From Diadema setosum (taxonomy: Eukaryota > Echinodermata > Echinoidea > Diadematoida > Diadematidae), in assembly GCA_033980235.1 (NCBI GenBank), contig CM067067.1:26744451-26808450 (forward strand): a stretch of 64,000 bases of DNA. Reading direction: 5' to 3'. Below are positions 1-13,889 of the stretch, in pieces. The translations under genes were made by a program, and so were the position numbers. Positions within the stretch are counted from its first letter, which is position 1. Each line of letters begins with the position of its first letter. A model generated the notes under the pieces. The model did not search any database and was not told the origin of the DNA. It saw nothing but the letters and a program-made list of their open reading frames with translations.

Positions 1-2659
1 CTTATACAACAGTGTGATAGCTATTCTCGGTGGAGTTGAAGTACCACCAATCCACCTGACTGCATGTACTGGCATGCAAGTGTGAAAGGAACCAAAAGTT
101 ATAAAGGGGTAGGGGCATAGGGAGAAAGGGATAAGAAAGAAGCCAATGCATTTAAATCTTCATTGTCAAAGTCAGCAGCTAGATGTAAGATAATCCTGCA
201 TTAAGCGTGTAGCAGGTCCTTAAACTTTATTGAAAGTCAGATATTCCAAAGGGTTCTTTGAGGATCTGCTATCAGGTGTAAGTCATTTTGACTAAGATTC
301 TGCTTTCAGGAGCAGATGAAAGAAATGTCTCCATATCTATTCATTGAATGCATTAAATTGGGGATTATTTCTGAAGAGAGAAATTGGTACAAGAAAAGCA
401 TTCTGCAAGTGTAGTATGCACTACATAATTTCAGGCACTAAATGAAAGGAAAAACAACACTATCCTTTGGCTGAAACCCCAAATGTTATTTGTAACAATT
501 TCACACCATTGTTCACGATATTCTCTTGTCAATGAACCTGAAAAGTTGCTCGCAAAATATTCTCGATTTGTATGACTGTGAAGTTCCTCCATGCAGATCT
601 AAGCAAAATCATATTTTGTATAGTGTATACATGTGGGCAACGTGAATCGTAAGCTGTCCATCGTCATAAGGAAGCAGCTCTTGAGAACATACATTTGGTC
701 AGCTATGAGGTATGCAGAAACATGGACAATAGAGGAGACTCGGGATAAAAAGTCTTGAGGTTTGCTGTGTCACAGGAGAATGAGAATACATCAACTTCAG
801 AAGTGCTAGAGATGGCATTGGCAGAAAGTGAGCTGCTCTCGACCATCAGGGTACAACTGATGCAGTCTTTGGATCACGTCATGCGAAAAGGCAAAAGGAA
901 CATGTAATTCTGACTGGATGTTCTGTAAATGGCAAAAGATCATGCGGATGACAACATCTCACTTTCCTTTCCACAATGGCTGGGATAGCTGGTGAAAGAG
1001 CATCCACATTGCTGCAGTTGTGAGGCGACAGCAGGAGCTGGAGGAGGCTTACTGCATCAGTGATCGCCAGTGGGCAGTGACATCCATGGCAGAACAGAGA
1101 GAGAGAGATGTGGGCACCAAATTAAAAGTCCACGCTATACATTGCTGCAACATTATGGTCACACAAAGAATGCAGCAACCCTGTAGTATGCTTTTGTCTG
1201 CAAAAGTCGAAGCGAACCACACTACCATATCTTGAAATTATGTCAGAACTACAGATGAGAGCCTTTATCTACACAGCCGTTCATGAGGAACCTAGCTTTA
1301 AAGCCCATATTGGGAGATACTGCATTCTTCATTCCAGGCAATTTTTCCTGTTCACCATGTATGATTCACCTTGGCATGAATGTAAGACCAAAGCATTTTA
1401 CATCGGTAATTGATTTATCGTAATTTGACCAAATAGGATGCAGAAATTTATGCAGTTGCCTTAACAGGGTGAGACATTGGCTTGGCAAACACATGGTGTG
1501 AGCAAGGCAGCTCTTGTGTGTGCCGTCCTTGCTTCCCGTGGTTTCTATTCTGGTCGGTTACCTTTCACCATGCATGTGCGAAAAACAGGAGTATCAGAGT
1601 TTCAAAACCAGCCACATTAGAGCCACAAATGGGGAAAGGAGAAAAATAAGAATTGACACATCAGTTTTGGGAACTCAGAGCTGAGCACAGCGGGGCCCTG
1701 TCACTGCCTTTGCCGAGGTAGGGACCATGGTGTTCCACTGACAGGGGTCGACGTGACAATGCCTCATGCTACTGGCCCCATGAGCATGTGGGTACAGTGT
1801 GTAAGTTGCAAAGGACACAGAGAGAGACAGAGAGAGAGAAAAATTGTATTTGCAGAGTGACTCATTAGACAAATACAAGTGAGAGAGAGAGAGACCAAGA
1901 ATTTAGGGTAAAGGGAGAGAGAAGGAGGCAAAGAGAGATTGGACAAAAGCGCGTTTCATGTTCATGACCCAGCAACCAGAAACCGCCGCTGAAGAGAAAA
2001 GGCCACGGTAACATTGATAAGTAATTTGATGTGGGGGGGGGGGGGGGGGGGAGAGAAATGGCCTGGAGGTGTACTGCTGCAAATAACAGCCATTCAAGTC
2101 CCACGGGGGGTCAGTTACAACACCAGTTTCAGAAAATTGCATATTGAATCTTCATGGCATCTCTGCTAATTGCAGAACAACAACAAACAGAATTGATTGC
2201 CAGCCTGTGTGTAATCAATAGAGGATCAATTGATATGTGTATGTAAGAGATTCAACATCACTATGTATTTGTTTTTCATATGAAGGCTATAAAAAATTGA
2301 ATATTAAAAAAAAAAAAAAAACAGTAGGTCAGGCATTAATTCCTACAAAGACCCCCCACCCCCCCCCCCCCCAAAAAAAAAAAGAAAAGAAAAAAGAATG
2401 AGAAAAGTAGGTAGTGCATCCCCTAAACTGGTATAGTATGAATGTAGTCCTGCCTCTTGACTGACGGGGTTCAAATCTGTTTCATACACATGTAGTGGCA
2501 TGTGAACTGCACAGTTGTAGGTTTAGCCAGTGTAAACATCTACAGAGTATGAACAAACAATGTCTTTGTGAATGTGAGGACAGTAACTGTTTGTGCAAGT
2601 GTCTCACAAATTATGAAATAGATGTTTTGTAAAATGTATTTATTGGGAAAAGATCAAAG
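1..2659. other. Non-coding stretch, no gene recognised
   Basis: Largely single-copy-looking sequence with GA-rich patches at 1820-1930 and A/C-rich low complexity at 2306-2400. Short frames here, including one at 1020-1235, show no family resemblance. It could be intron or intergenic DNA. Confidence 0.5.
2033..2052. repeat. Poly-G run
   Basis: An uninterrupted run of about 20 G. Similar runs occur at 13204-13222, 32720-32735 and 61833-61849. Confidence 0.9.
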
Positions 2660-2752
2660 TAACCCGTTGAGGATGGGACTGATTTTGCTACAACACACAT
2701 TTCCCATAGACACCTGCCCGAGTGTACTCGGGACTTGTCCTCAACCGGTAAA
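2660..2752. mobile_element. Short palindromic MITE, 93 bp, copy A
   Basis: The ends TAACCCGTTGAGGA and TCCTCAACCGGTAA are inverted repeats. The centre reads TGCTACAACACACATTTCCC and GCCCGAGTGTACTCGGG. It aligns along its full length with the copy at 13797-13889. Confidence 0.65.
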
Positions 2753-2990
2753 AGGTCACAACTCTGGCAATGGAGTTGTTGGTGATTCCCTGTAGAAACC
2801 ACAAGAGTGCTCTTAACCTTTCAGTTCAATGTAAAGTGCATTTCAGGTAAGTCATTTTCAACTTGACTTGGCACACTATCTCACTGCCTTCACCCCTCTT
2901 TTTTTATTTATTTTAGAAACTAACCAAATCAGGGAATGGTGTGTTCAAGTGCCTTGAAACACTGAAATGTGCTATAAAAGGCACACTTTA

Positions 2991-3653
2991 TGTGACCCAC
3001 CACAACAAAAGTATCCAAAAGTCGCTGATGGCTGAGCCGAGAAAATCAAGTTTGAAGTTAGATCTCATCAAAAATGGTCAAAACCATCAGATTTCTGTTG
3101 TTGGCATGATGTTGTAGTCTAAAGTTTGGTCTTTCATCTGCCAAGCTTTCGAAGCTAAATGAACAAAGGAAAGGCAAGAAAGTAGCATTTGTCTGTGCCA
3201 TGATTCTCTGACTTTCAGTGGAACAGAAACATTTCTGAAGATTTGATTTCAGCGCTGCAAATAGCCCCCTTCCTAGCAATGAGGGAGCAGTCTTATTGGT
3301 CAAAGTATGGCATCCTTGTTACTGATTGGTTGTGCGTAGACCGCTGGCACTAAGCTTGAGTGAACATCATGGAAGTTGCTATGAGTGGACCTTCTTTTGT
3401 CAAGAGGTGAAAACTCTCTAACCTCCCCTTGATCACGATTGCGTGGGAAAGAAAACTTTGAAGGTGATTTTCTCAAAATGCTAATTTCCTAGACCACTCA
3501 ACATGGTCTAATAAAATCATCAATATCTCCACACCTGAGTACGTTTATGAGGCTTGTTATATGAAATTAAGGAGAAGAGTAAGGCAGTAATGTCGTCATT
3601 TTCAGAAAATTGACTTCCCTCGACTTTAGGATTTTTTTTTGTGGCGGGTCACA
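2991..3653. mobile_element. TA-flanked MITE with TGTGACCC ends
   Basis: The left end TGTGACCCACCACAACAAAA is mirrored by TTTTTTGTGGCGGGTCACA on the right. TA lies on both sides (2989 and 3654), as for Tc1/mariner-type insertions. It spans 663 bp with no transposase frame. Confidence 0.65.
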
Positions 3654-5377
3654 TATGGAGGCAGTTAAGTGAATTTTAATCTTAGTTGGCAAGTTGGCAA
3701 CAGTAATTTTTTTAGGTTTATTTGATAGTGTGGAATAGGAAATTTAGAATAAGATTGCAAAAGAAATTTTCAAAGACCATGATTGGTAAAAAGATGTGGA
3801 TATTGAAATGTGGAGCTAATTTGATCACTCCTTATTCATTTCATGGATCTACAAAATTTGCAAGGCATATGAAATGTTTAGGTTTGTTCATCAGATGACA
3901 TTCTTGTTGAAAGCATATTTGCACAGTGTTCCATTTATCTTTAGTTTTATCATGAATGGAATGTGTAAAACATCACCATCCATGTCCGTAATTTCCTCTT
4001 CCAAAATGTCATGGGTATTTAACTATCCCTGAATGCCTTTGACAGATGTAGTACTTCTCAGAATAGCCAGCAGATATTCAAGTCAGGTGTTTTTATTGCA
4101 GCATTACTGGTGTGGTGCTAGTTACAATCATTCATATATATGTATTTTTCTGATAATTTAGTTATCTCAAGAATGCTCTTGTTGTTACCTAATTGCAATG
4201 AGGAATCTTTTTTTTTTCAGTTCTTATTTTCCTTTCTTAAAATCTTCAGCTGATAGAAACATACTTTTTCTTTTGTCATCTCACATGCTGTATAACTTAA
4301 TATGACGTGAGGCATGCTCACACTGATCTGCTAAGGAGAGAAAATATGAAACTAAAGAATGTTGAATGGCTACTATGCAAGATACTCGAGCAGAATGTTT
4401 TATTTGTTATGCGATATACCATTATACACTCTTAAGCAGCTCAATAGTAGGCCAGTAAACTAGTTTGTTAAAATCTGTGGATATTTGCCTCTGAGGAAAA
4501 AACTCACCTGTAGCAACTCACTGCTTTTCAGTACTTGGAATGGAACTTGAATGCAGCAGCTGTTGCTACATTTGGCAAGCCCCTGGACAAGCTTTGTAGA
4601 TATTAGTAGCAGCCTTGTTTTGTTGGTTTGTTTTTTTCATTTTCATGAAGATTTACATATAATGAATCAAAACAACAACAACACCAAGAACAAAATGAAT
4701 TCAGATACATGGTAACAATAAATGGAAAGTGAAAGATTATGAAATGATAACAATTTTGGACCTACTTTGAAGGTAGAACAAAATTTAAATCAAGTTGAGA
4801 TACTCTCCATGCTTTATATAAAGCCAATACTGCTAAAAACCAAAAGGCCATTGATGTTAAAACACGCTCACACACACACAAAACAAACAAACAAACAAAC
4901 AAAAAAACTGACAAGCTTGAAGTCTTTCTGCTTTGCATCAGTTGATATAAATCAGAAAATCTTGAGAGAGGAGAGTGCTTTCAGTCAGTCTACTGGCCAG
5001 GTGCTGCAAGGTAAAATAAAGCACACACAAACTGTTATACGGCTGGTCTGGCCTTAGCGCCTAGAGTAATTCGGGGGTGATTGACTATGTTTCCATCCAT
5101 CTTCTCACTGGGAAATCTTACCACAATGATGTAAGGACACATCCTGTTTAGGCAGAATACACAGTACGGTAGTCACCAGGGCATGCAGCTGGCTGTCCAT
5201 TGGGGACAAAAATATATGTCTACACCTCATCTTATTACGGTTGGCAGCATCCGCCGGAGATGGAAATTACAATCTTCTAGGAAGTGACTTATATCCTTGG
5301 GACGCTGCCTAGATTCCATCCAAGCCAGGGTATAAGAAAGTGTAAGTAGGTAGGTAGGTTCACACAGGGTTGTTTGG

Positions 5378-5966
5378 GAATGAGATTTAGATCGCAATCC
5401 ACAATACTGATGTTTGGATGGTGATTCAAATTTCACTAATTTGTTGTGTGAATGCCTGGCAAACCAAAAAATCCTGATTCAGATGATAATTCAAATCACA
5501 ATGCAAATCTTTCTATTTGGGCAATTTTCCGTTCTATTTGAATGGCGATTTGACCAACTATGTTTTTAAGCTCATAACCCATTAGCTGTTTTCGCTAGGG
5601 CCCAGCAGCCATAGTATGGACCGTTTCTCACTGCAATGAGCTGATGGAATCAAACAGATCAGCAATGAGCACATGCAATGCACGCCAACGATGTGTGTGT
5701 GTCCAGGCCTGAACATGTAAGTGTGCTGTGATGCGTAATTGCACGTGACACAGACATGCTGTAGATAGCTCTAGTTAGTGGGGTCAGGCTAAGGTCCTAG
5801 ACGTTCCACTCTAGTGGGTTAGAGAGATTTTTGGTTGTCATGAGAAATGCTGCTAAATAAAACATTGATGTTTCGATCGTGACCATTTGGTAGGATTTTT
5901 GCCTTGTTTGAAGGGTGATCTAAGAAGTGAGAATTGGATTGCGACTTGTATCACAATCTAAATCTC
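5378..5966. mobile_element. Possible inverted-repeat element with another element nested inside
   Basis: ATGAGATTTAGATCGCAATCC near 5380 is mirrored by GGATTGCGACTTGTATCACA followed by ATCTAAATCTCAC near 5936-5966. Further inward, AAAAAATCCTGATTC near 5466 faces TAGGATTTTTGCC near 5891. The central block 5574-5825 has its own inverted ends (TAACCCATTAG and CTAGTGGGTTA), suggesting a later nested insertion. Confidence 0.4.
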
Positions 5967-7601
5967 ACTTTGTCTGCTGTTAAAACATGCATACTGAGAG
6001 ACACACAAACAGACGGAGAAGAAGACTGACATGCAAACAGAAAAAAAAGAGAAAAGAAAAGAGAAAGACAGCCAGATAAGTCAGGAAGGAAGGGGAAAGC
6101 CAGAAAAGTGATGTAGCACTGATTTCCCCTCCCTGCTCCCCCTCCTCCCTTCCCACTCCCTCCCCCTACACACAAGAAATATGGAGAAATGGGACGAAAG
6201 CAATCTTGCTCAAGAAATAAACAGGGAATGAGGTTAAAATGACAGTTTGATTAAAGTACATGAAAATAAAAAGGGTAGCACTTCAAAAGACATGATAGTA
6301 GATAAATACTTTGCAACACAGCTCTTTTTGAAATTCATATCAGTTACAAATTTTTCACATTCATTTTGCTTAATTACAACAAAACAGGACCTCTTGATAT
6401 TAAAAGCATTTTTATAGCGCTTTGTATCCGGTGGAAAAGGCACTCTAAAAATGTCTACTATTAATATTATTACCCTCCTTGCCACTTAATTTAAGATGTA
6501 GGTGAGATAGGTTCCATTGATGTTTGTTTTGTTTTGTTTTGTTTTAGAATATGAGGAGTATTGATGTTGCACACTGAGCAGGATCTGAAGCAAAGCAAAG
6601 ACTTTCAGCATCATGCATAGTTTGTGCACTGCACAATATCAATACTGCCTTGACGAGTTGGTGTCGTCAACAGGCCACTAAATTCCATCTTCCACCAGAA
6701 GGAAATAATGATTCCCTAATCAAATCCAGACTCTCAGAACTCAAGACGGCATATTATTTCATCAGAATATGTAATCGCAGTTGTAATTCCTAGGGCCAGT
6801 TTTAACGTGGAAGGCAAGGCAGAACTCCCTTCCTTGAGGAGAGATTCTGTGAAGAAGGAAGGGTGGGGGTAAAAAGCAGATTTGCAGGGAAAGGAGGGCG
6901 TGAGGCAATACACATTTTGTCTTCTGATATCTGTTCATGCTTATTCACCATGACAGAGCAATCCATCATGCACCCCACTGCGAATGTTTCCATCAATTTG
7001 ATATTTTTTTTCCCTGTTTTTCTTTTCTATCTAGGAGCGTGGCTCAAAATTTGAATCCCCCTATTGCCACCATTCTTCCAGCCCCTGTGACTTTGGCGGC
7101 GGCTTTCCGTCATTATTCAAGCCTAGTCAATTGTAATTACTGTTTCTCTATGAAAGTCCAGCCTTGCCAGGGACAGGTTTTGTGACTGAGGGTAATTTAT
7201 GATGAGATGCCATACTACCAAGGCATCCGTCTTCTCAAAGTAATGGAAAGCTGACATTTGCTAAAAAGCCAAATTTATCAAAGTAGAGAGAGAAAAAGAG
7301 AACAAAAAAGTGGGAAGACAAATCTTTTATCCTCTCTGATGCCAAAAGATATAGGATTCAACATGAGTTGGGCACCGTACGACAAACCTGAACCATTGGT
7401 AGCACTTACTGTATTTGGTGTCAGGTAGTCTTACAGATTTACCTCATAAGTACCTCAAATCCCCTTTCTTTGTTTTTCTTTCATGTTCTAGTTCTGATAT
7501 TGGCCTTTGACCTGACATATCTTGCATTACCATAGGTTTATGCTTTTAGTAATGTTTAATTTACAGACTTCTCTTTGGATATACCTTTCTTGTAATGCCT
7601 G

Positions 7602-7626
7602 TATATATATATATATATATATATAT
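7602..7626. repeat. (TA)n microsatellite
   Basis: A run of about 12 TA repeats, ending before GCATATCATG. Confidence 0.9.
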
Positions 7627-9200
7627 GCATATCATGTATACATATTAAATGCATAAACTGTTTTTCTTATGTGACAAGAATTTCATGAAGTACCATGGCT
7701 GACAAGTTTTCAAACTGCACAATATTTTGATTGTCACTATAAATAGATCTCTGTATATGAAAGCTATGTGTAGAAATCTTTTATTTGAGAGTAGAGCACA
7801 TGAATCAATTTATCATAAAAAGATGATTACAAATGTATGATACAAAAAGTATTGTCAACTTTTTATTGTTATTGAATTCTCATTTGCTTGTGTAAATGTC
7901 AATATTGTTTTACATTTGAAGAAGCAACTCATTTTGCTGAGTTGGCTTGAGTTTTATCAAAAGGCATATTTTCCCACCCCATTTAAAGCACATTACAAGG
8001 GAGCCCTAGAATTCAGTAAAAGAAATTAGTAGAAATTGAGTGGTCTTGTGGCTCTGAAAGATGAATATTTCACTCATGCACTATTTTGTGGTAGGTGGTT
8101 TGATAATAAAGGTCATGAAGCTGTGTCTTTGTTATCATCTGCCTGCTTTGATTCAAATTTTATGTTTCATCTTCTGTTTACTCTTTGTTGAAGTTGCATA
8201 TGTTTTTTCTTGGATGGATACTCTGGGAAAACAACTGTACATGCATGTATGAGAAAAGCTTTTGCATGCTATATTTTTTACATTTTGCCAGTGAAAGTGA
8301 CCTCATTTGTGTGGAATTTTTCAGCTAAAGTATTACTGTACCCTTCCTAACACCCCCCCCCCCCAAAAAAAGAAAAACACAACAACAACAACAACAAACA
8401 AGCAAACAACTAGATATATTTTGCTTTTGTTCTAATCAGTGGTAGTAAAATGCGCAAAAGTGTCCAAATTCAAAACATTTCATAGTTAATCAAAGAACCT
8501 TAGTATTAAAAGATAGATGAAAAGTGGTTAGAGATTAATGCTCGAGCATAAACTTTTCAAAGGTATGCATATGTGCAAAGAATGCATTCTTCATCTTCAG
8601 TCTCCCCTATGACCTTTCACTTTTATTAACATCATTTGGCACAAGAATTGTGTACATGAAGATAGGATAAGTACCCATACTTTTATTATTGTTTATTAAT
8701 GAAAATGAACAAACCATACATTAAAAAATAAAGAAACAAAATATTTGTCAACCATCTATTTCACATAGATATATAACAATTCTGTCCTCATGTGCACAAT
8801 AAAGAAATGCAAAGATCTGATTTTCTGTTTTCTCATATTTACCAATCTTTCCCAGGCACTTGACTTCTGGCTCTCCTAGTGTTTGCACATCAGGTACCTT
8901 CCAATGACTTTTGATACGAAAAGAAAGAATGAAAGAAAGAAGTATGTACTTGTACATGTGTTGTATCAGAGGACCAGGAGTGAAGGAGTGATGACTCACG
9001 TGGGATGTTGAAACCACAGAGTTTGGGATCCCTAGCTTGTGCTGCACAAGGGGGTTGTTGCTGCCTTCATAGTGAAAGATATCTGGGCATGTTGTATTTA
9101 CTCAGTAGGCAGAAGGTACACATCAGTGTCCTTGTTATCATCCAGGATTCCCAGAAGACACCCAAATGATCTCTTGGGCTTCAATGTCACTGCTTGTACG

Positions 9201-9229
9201 TGAGTGCAGTGCAGTGCAGTGCAGTGCAC
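9201..9229. repeat. (GTGCA)n microsatellite
   Basis: About five tandem GTGCA units, then ACTGG. Confidence 0.85.
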
Positions 9230-9550
9230 TGGTGTGAGACTTTTCTGTTCATAGCTTAATGCATTAGTTCAGCTCACCAGCTGGTAGTGTTTCCATTCTA
9301 GATTTACAAAAAGTTGTAGATATGTATGTTCGCCTAGTACTCAGTGAAACTTTATCCTGATTTAAAAAAAAAAACCAAAACAATGCTATGTTATGATGGG
9401 AGAATCCTAATATCTTGGAAAAAGATCAACTCTATACAGGTCTTCAGTTGGATGTGTGCGTAGAGGTATTGTCATTGTCAAGTTTTTATCTTTTCTTTTC
9501 TGTTAATGGAGACAGATCAAGTATTCAGGCCCCAGATAGTTAATATGAAT

Positions 9551-9794
9551 TACTGTATACGCTGAATATTTCGCGAGGTTTTTATGTTTGCGAATTTCGC
9601 GAGTCAGGTGCTATTCGCGAAATTAAAGACACACGAAAATATTGACTCTGATCCTGAGGTGAATATGACGTACGCGTGTACACTTCTTCGTTCAGTACAG
9701 GCCTCCACGATCGCGAATTTAACCACTCGCGAAATTGTCAGGAATTCCTGATTCGAGAAAATTTAGACTTGCGAAATATATGGCGTATACAGTA
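9551..9794. mobile_element. TACTGTA-ended MITE, 244 bp
   Basis: The left end TACTGTATACGC followed by ATATTTCGCGAG is mirrored at the right by TTGCGAAATATA and GCGTATACAGTA. The interior is dense in TTCGCG/CGCGAA words. It is related in style to the element at 44939 and has no coding capacity. Confidence 0.72.
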
Positions 9795-12264
9795 TGTGAT
9801 TTCTTTTGTCCATTTAATGAGGATATGTGCATTCCAGCAACATTTTACATGCAGTCACATAATTGTACGTTACCTTTGAAGCTTGAACTAGAGATCATGT
9901 GCGTGACACAGTGTTTTCTGGCAGATGTGATAGGACAGGTATGCAAGAAGGGGTACATATAGGAGATGTGTGTGATGTAGAGTCTGCCAATAATGTTAAC
10001 AAACTGTTTGTACACAGTGTCATTGCTAGCTTGAGATAATGTTCCTTGGAGAAGTTCTGGGAGTGAAAAGTTTGCCAATTTTGCTGAAGTCCCTGATTAT
10101 GGCATGGGTGAGTAGACATTCCTGGGTGACAAGCAGAAGGTTGTTAACTCAAATGACTTTAAAAAAAAAACACCAACAGTTAGTGCCCTGCAGAATGATG
10201 ATCTACTGATGATGTGAGATTGACTGATCAGAACACCAACATGACTGCATGGCAGAAGGCCTTTGTAAACTCCTGCTCTTTTGCTTTCCAATTGTCAATG
10301 TGGGGGTGCAGAGCTACATTCACTGGGAACAATTTTACAAGGTCTTTTGATAAACCTGAAAATGAAAAAAAAAAAAAAAATGCAGATAAATCTGACAAGT
10401 GGACCATGGCATAAAGTCAGATTATGGGAGTCCTGCATCTTGACTGTGCCCTTGTCCCAGGGTCATACGAGTTTGCAGGTCTTCATTTCCACCGAGATGG
10501 ATTTGAATTGCTTGCCTTAATTGGCTTATTTCTTCAAATATGCTCAGATTTCCGCAGACACCAGAGGATTTTCCATTGTTTGAGTTGCAGTGAATGCATC
10601 TCTTTTACATTGATCCTTCTATTCTCCCCAGTAAATCATTTTTGTGCGTGTGTGATATATATTTCTTCTTTTTTTTTTTTATTACTAAAGTTAGCAAGCG
10701 AAGCAGTGGACCTGGCACATTGCCAGTGGGTTACAGGTGCTTGCGATAGTGCTGCGAGCTGAAAGGCCCGCTCTATTTAGAAAGGGCATGAAGTATTTTC
10801 ACCAGCCCCTTTTGTGTGCTTGTGTCATACACTACAAACACTAGCAATTGTCATCGCGCTTCTCTTTCTCAGCGCTCGGCAACACGTTTTGGTGCTCAGC
10901 TGCGTGCTGTGCTAGTCTTTACCACTCTGCTGACACCAGAAAAGAGCATCTGAGAGCAGAGAATGTAAGGGAAAGGGAATAGAGAGATGTAGAGAGCAGA
11001 AGATAGATAAATAGATAGATAGACACACACACATGCATAGATACACACAGAGTAAGGGAGAGATAATTTGTACCATTTCATAATATTCTTTCCCCTCGTT
11101 GGCTGTCTTCATTTTGCTGGTGTGACCTGCTGTAAAACTTATAGGTTCTGGCAGAGTGAGTCTGCTTTACTTTATAATGCATCCTACCTTGCCCCCCCCC
11201 CCCTCCAGTTTTATCACCCTCCAAAACGTGAATTGAATGGGTTTCTTTTGGTTGGCCCCTGTTTCCATAAATTAGCAGGCAAGAATGGGTCGTTCCATTC
11301 CGTTGACAAGTGTTCTATAAGGCATGTCTTCCAGCGAAACACTTGACTAGCCATGTGTTCGTGGCTGATTGTGAGTGGACAAAGGCCAGGCACAATGCGC
11401 TATTCACCGTTGAAATACAATCTGTATATGAACCGTGCAGTGTATAATCTGATAATACGTGTGCTTGCTCAATCATTTTTCTCCTTTTTTTTATGTGTCA
11501 GTAAGGCAAGCCTGCTTGTCTGTCATGTGGCAGTGGTGGACGAAAAGCCTCCACACCAGCTTGCTCTGAAAATTTCCTCAACACTTCTGGCCCTTCCCCA
11601 TCACCCTCATGTTCTAGACATTTGTAAATGCTTTATCATTTTTTTCTTTTTGTTTTTTCTTTCATCAGTTTTAGTCTCATTCAAACACCCCAGTGAGTCT
11701 AAATGTAGTATGATCCTTCAAAAAATCCAGACCACATCTAGTGCCAAAGAAAGAATAGCCATTTACGTCATCCAGAAATGCGGAGGAAGTACCCTCTGGA
11801 TGAAGAAGGCGAGAGCAGAAATTCGAGCCACAGTGAAAGCTCTTTCCCTTATCCCGTTTTCATATTATATGTGTACAATATTTGTTTGGGGGGATTTTGA
11901 TTAGATTCATATTAGATCCAGACTAATTTCATAATCAGTTTTGAATATATTCATATGCTGGTGGGTGCCTGACCACTGGGGAAGTCGCATTCGATGGCAA
12001 GGCCATGTGTATGTGTTTTTCAGGACGTCTGGGCTGTTCTAGGCTATCCAGCAACATGTTTGTGCCAAGCTTTTGATGTGAGGAAAAGCATCCAGGGCAT
12101 GACGAGGTCTATGTGTGCGCAAGACTTTGGTTTCAACCAGTAATGTGCTCCAGAATCTTGGGAGCCGATAAATGACATGCAAAGGACAGCCCTCGGGTCA
12201 AAGCGGGGACATCCGGAACGCACCTCCATGGCTTCTGATCCATTTGTGAATATCACTTGCATGA

Positions 12265-12298
<34 letters not shown>

Positions 12299-13796
12299 AG
12301 GGTGCATTGAGTGGTTTTGGTAAGAGTTTTGCGTCTCGGGTCTCTGGTTTTGCTTTACTGCATATTAAAGTCTAGGCTTTGTGCTGGTGCATACATATGC
12401 TTTATGCTGCTGCAGTGATAACTTGATAGAAGTTGATGGAAAAGGGAGGGCACTTTTTTCCCAAGATGTCTCCACATCTTCCACTGATATGAATCTGCAG
12501 TTACTTTTTTTTTGTGTTTCTTTTTCAATTTCATTGAGGGAAAAGCACTGTCTTTTATAAGGAATGAACATTAATCTACAGTACTGTACTTCCCAAGCCA
12601 CTGATCTTAGTCAACAAATTAAGAAACAACATTCATGGAGAGTGTTGTATGCCTTTTCTGTGTTGTTTCGCTACCAGGTTTTTTGGTGTACCTTGTCCCG
12701 TAAGAGTTGACCGAACTCCAAGATTTTGAGAGCATGTGTGAACACAGTGCTGTAATCACAACCACTTGTTATTCATCAGAAACCTGTTCCGCTTTCACCC
12801 TTCTTTGTATGCGGTATGTGGAGTACTCATCCCGGGCCATTGTTTCCCCTCCCTCCCCCTCTCTGTCGCAGGTGTCGCGCATTCCATGGGACTACTTTTG
12901 TATCCCTCTGTCTGAGGTTTGAAGGCTCGCTGCACGCTGGCCGCAAACTGAGGATTGTTCAGACCCCAGTGCCTGGCCTCTGCTGTGTGTAAATATGGTC
13001 AGACAATGAGATGTTTGTGGAGCTGTATATTCCCTTTCTGTCCAGACAATGTCCTGTGCTCATAAGATGTTTGTGTGTGTGTGTGTATGAGTGTGTGTAT
13101 GTGTGGTTATGTCATGGGAAAAAAAAAAGCAATTCCTTGAGTTCAGAATATGATGACCTGTTCTCAAATTCACTTCTTTTCAATTCCTGACTTTCCCTTT
13201 TTTTGGGGGGGGGGGGGGGGGGAAGCAGGAGCATGTACACTTGAATAGACAGTGAAGGAATATTTCTACAACCTTCCCACAAGATATCTATCCAAAGGGG
13301 GGAAAAAATCTGTTGGAGAAATTTAAAGTAGTTCTAATTATTTCTCAGAATTTTTCCAAATGATTTTGAAAGAGCTTTATCATGCCTGCAATAAGGAATG
13401 TTTTAGGTTTTTTTTTTTTTCTAGTCAAATTTCAAATCATGTCATTTGAAAGCAATGTATGTAACACTTGGAAACACATGCACGCACATACACACTCCCT
13501 TCATATTTCCTTATGAGGCGATGTTGCATGTGTAGGACTGACCTGTAATATTTGTGGACTAAATACCTGGGATTCTGCGTAACACGAATGGAATGTTTAC
13601 GGGCATCTGCAGAGGCGGTCTAGCTAGGGACCAGTGTGCGGTCTGATTATCCTTAGGTGAACAATATCAGTATCTTAACTGATGCAATTGCAATAATCTC
13701 CATACCACAGCAAGCTCTCTAAACTGTAAACATGTTTTTGTGGCATTAGGTGGGAATTAGTATGTACCTGTGCCAAATGGACATTGCTTATGCCAC
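9795..13796. other. Non-coding stretch containing the longest open frame of the window
   Basis: A 183-codon frame at 11353-11904 (plus strand) starts with ATG but is dominated by Phe/Leu/Ser low complexity and matches no family I know. It is not annotated as a gene. An ATAG tract (11005-11020) and a GT tract (13072-13105) are also present. Confidence 0.45.
12268..12297. repeat. Poly-A run
   Basis: Nearly 30 consecutive A residues. No preceding retrotransposon body or AATAAA signal was recognised, so it is treated as a simple repeat. Confidence 0.85.
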
Positions 13797-13889
13797 TTAA
13801 CCCTTTGAGGACGGGCTGATTTTGCTACAACATGCATTTCCCATAGACGCTTGCCCGAGTATACTCGGGATTCGTCCTCAACGGGTTAA
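13797..13889. mobile_element. Short palindromic MITE, 93 bp, copy B
   Basis: TTAACCCTTTGAGGACG at the left is mirrored by CGTCCTCAACGGGTTAA at the right. TTAA at both borders suggests a piggyBac-like target. Internal GCCCGAGTATACTCGGG is a palindrome. It is the second copy of the element at 2660-2752, differing at about a dozen positions. Confidence 0.68.

Larger units (their letters stand above)
3656..9550. other. Non-coding stretch with simple repeats
   Basis: It holds an (AAAC)n tract at 4880-4905, a (GTTTT)n tract near 6523-6545, the (TA)n and (GTGCA)n microsatellites, and the possible nested elements at 5378-5966. No exon could be supported. Confidence 0.5.

Noticed and set aside
11353..11904. 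183-codon ATG-initiated open frame on the plus strand, the longest in the window
   Set aside because: Its composition is Phe/Leu/Ser-rich and includes runs from T-rich DNA. It resembles no family, and a frame of this length can arise by chance in a locally GC-richer 64-kb sample.
12268..12297. Poly-A tract considered as the tail of a retroposed copy
   Set aside because: No AATAAA just upstream, no recognisable gene body and no flanking target duplication.
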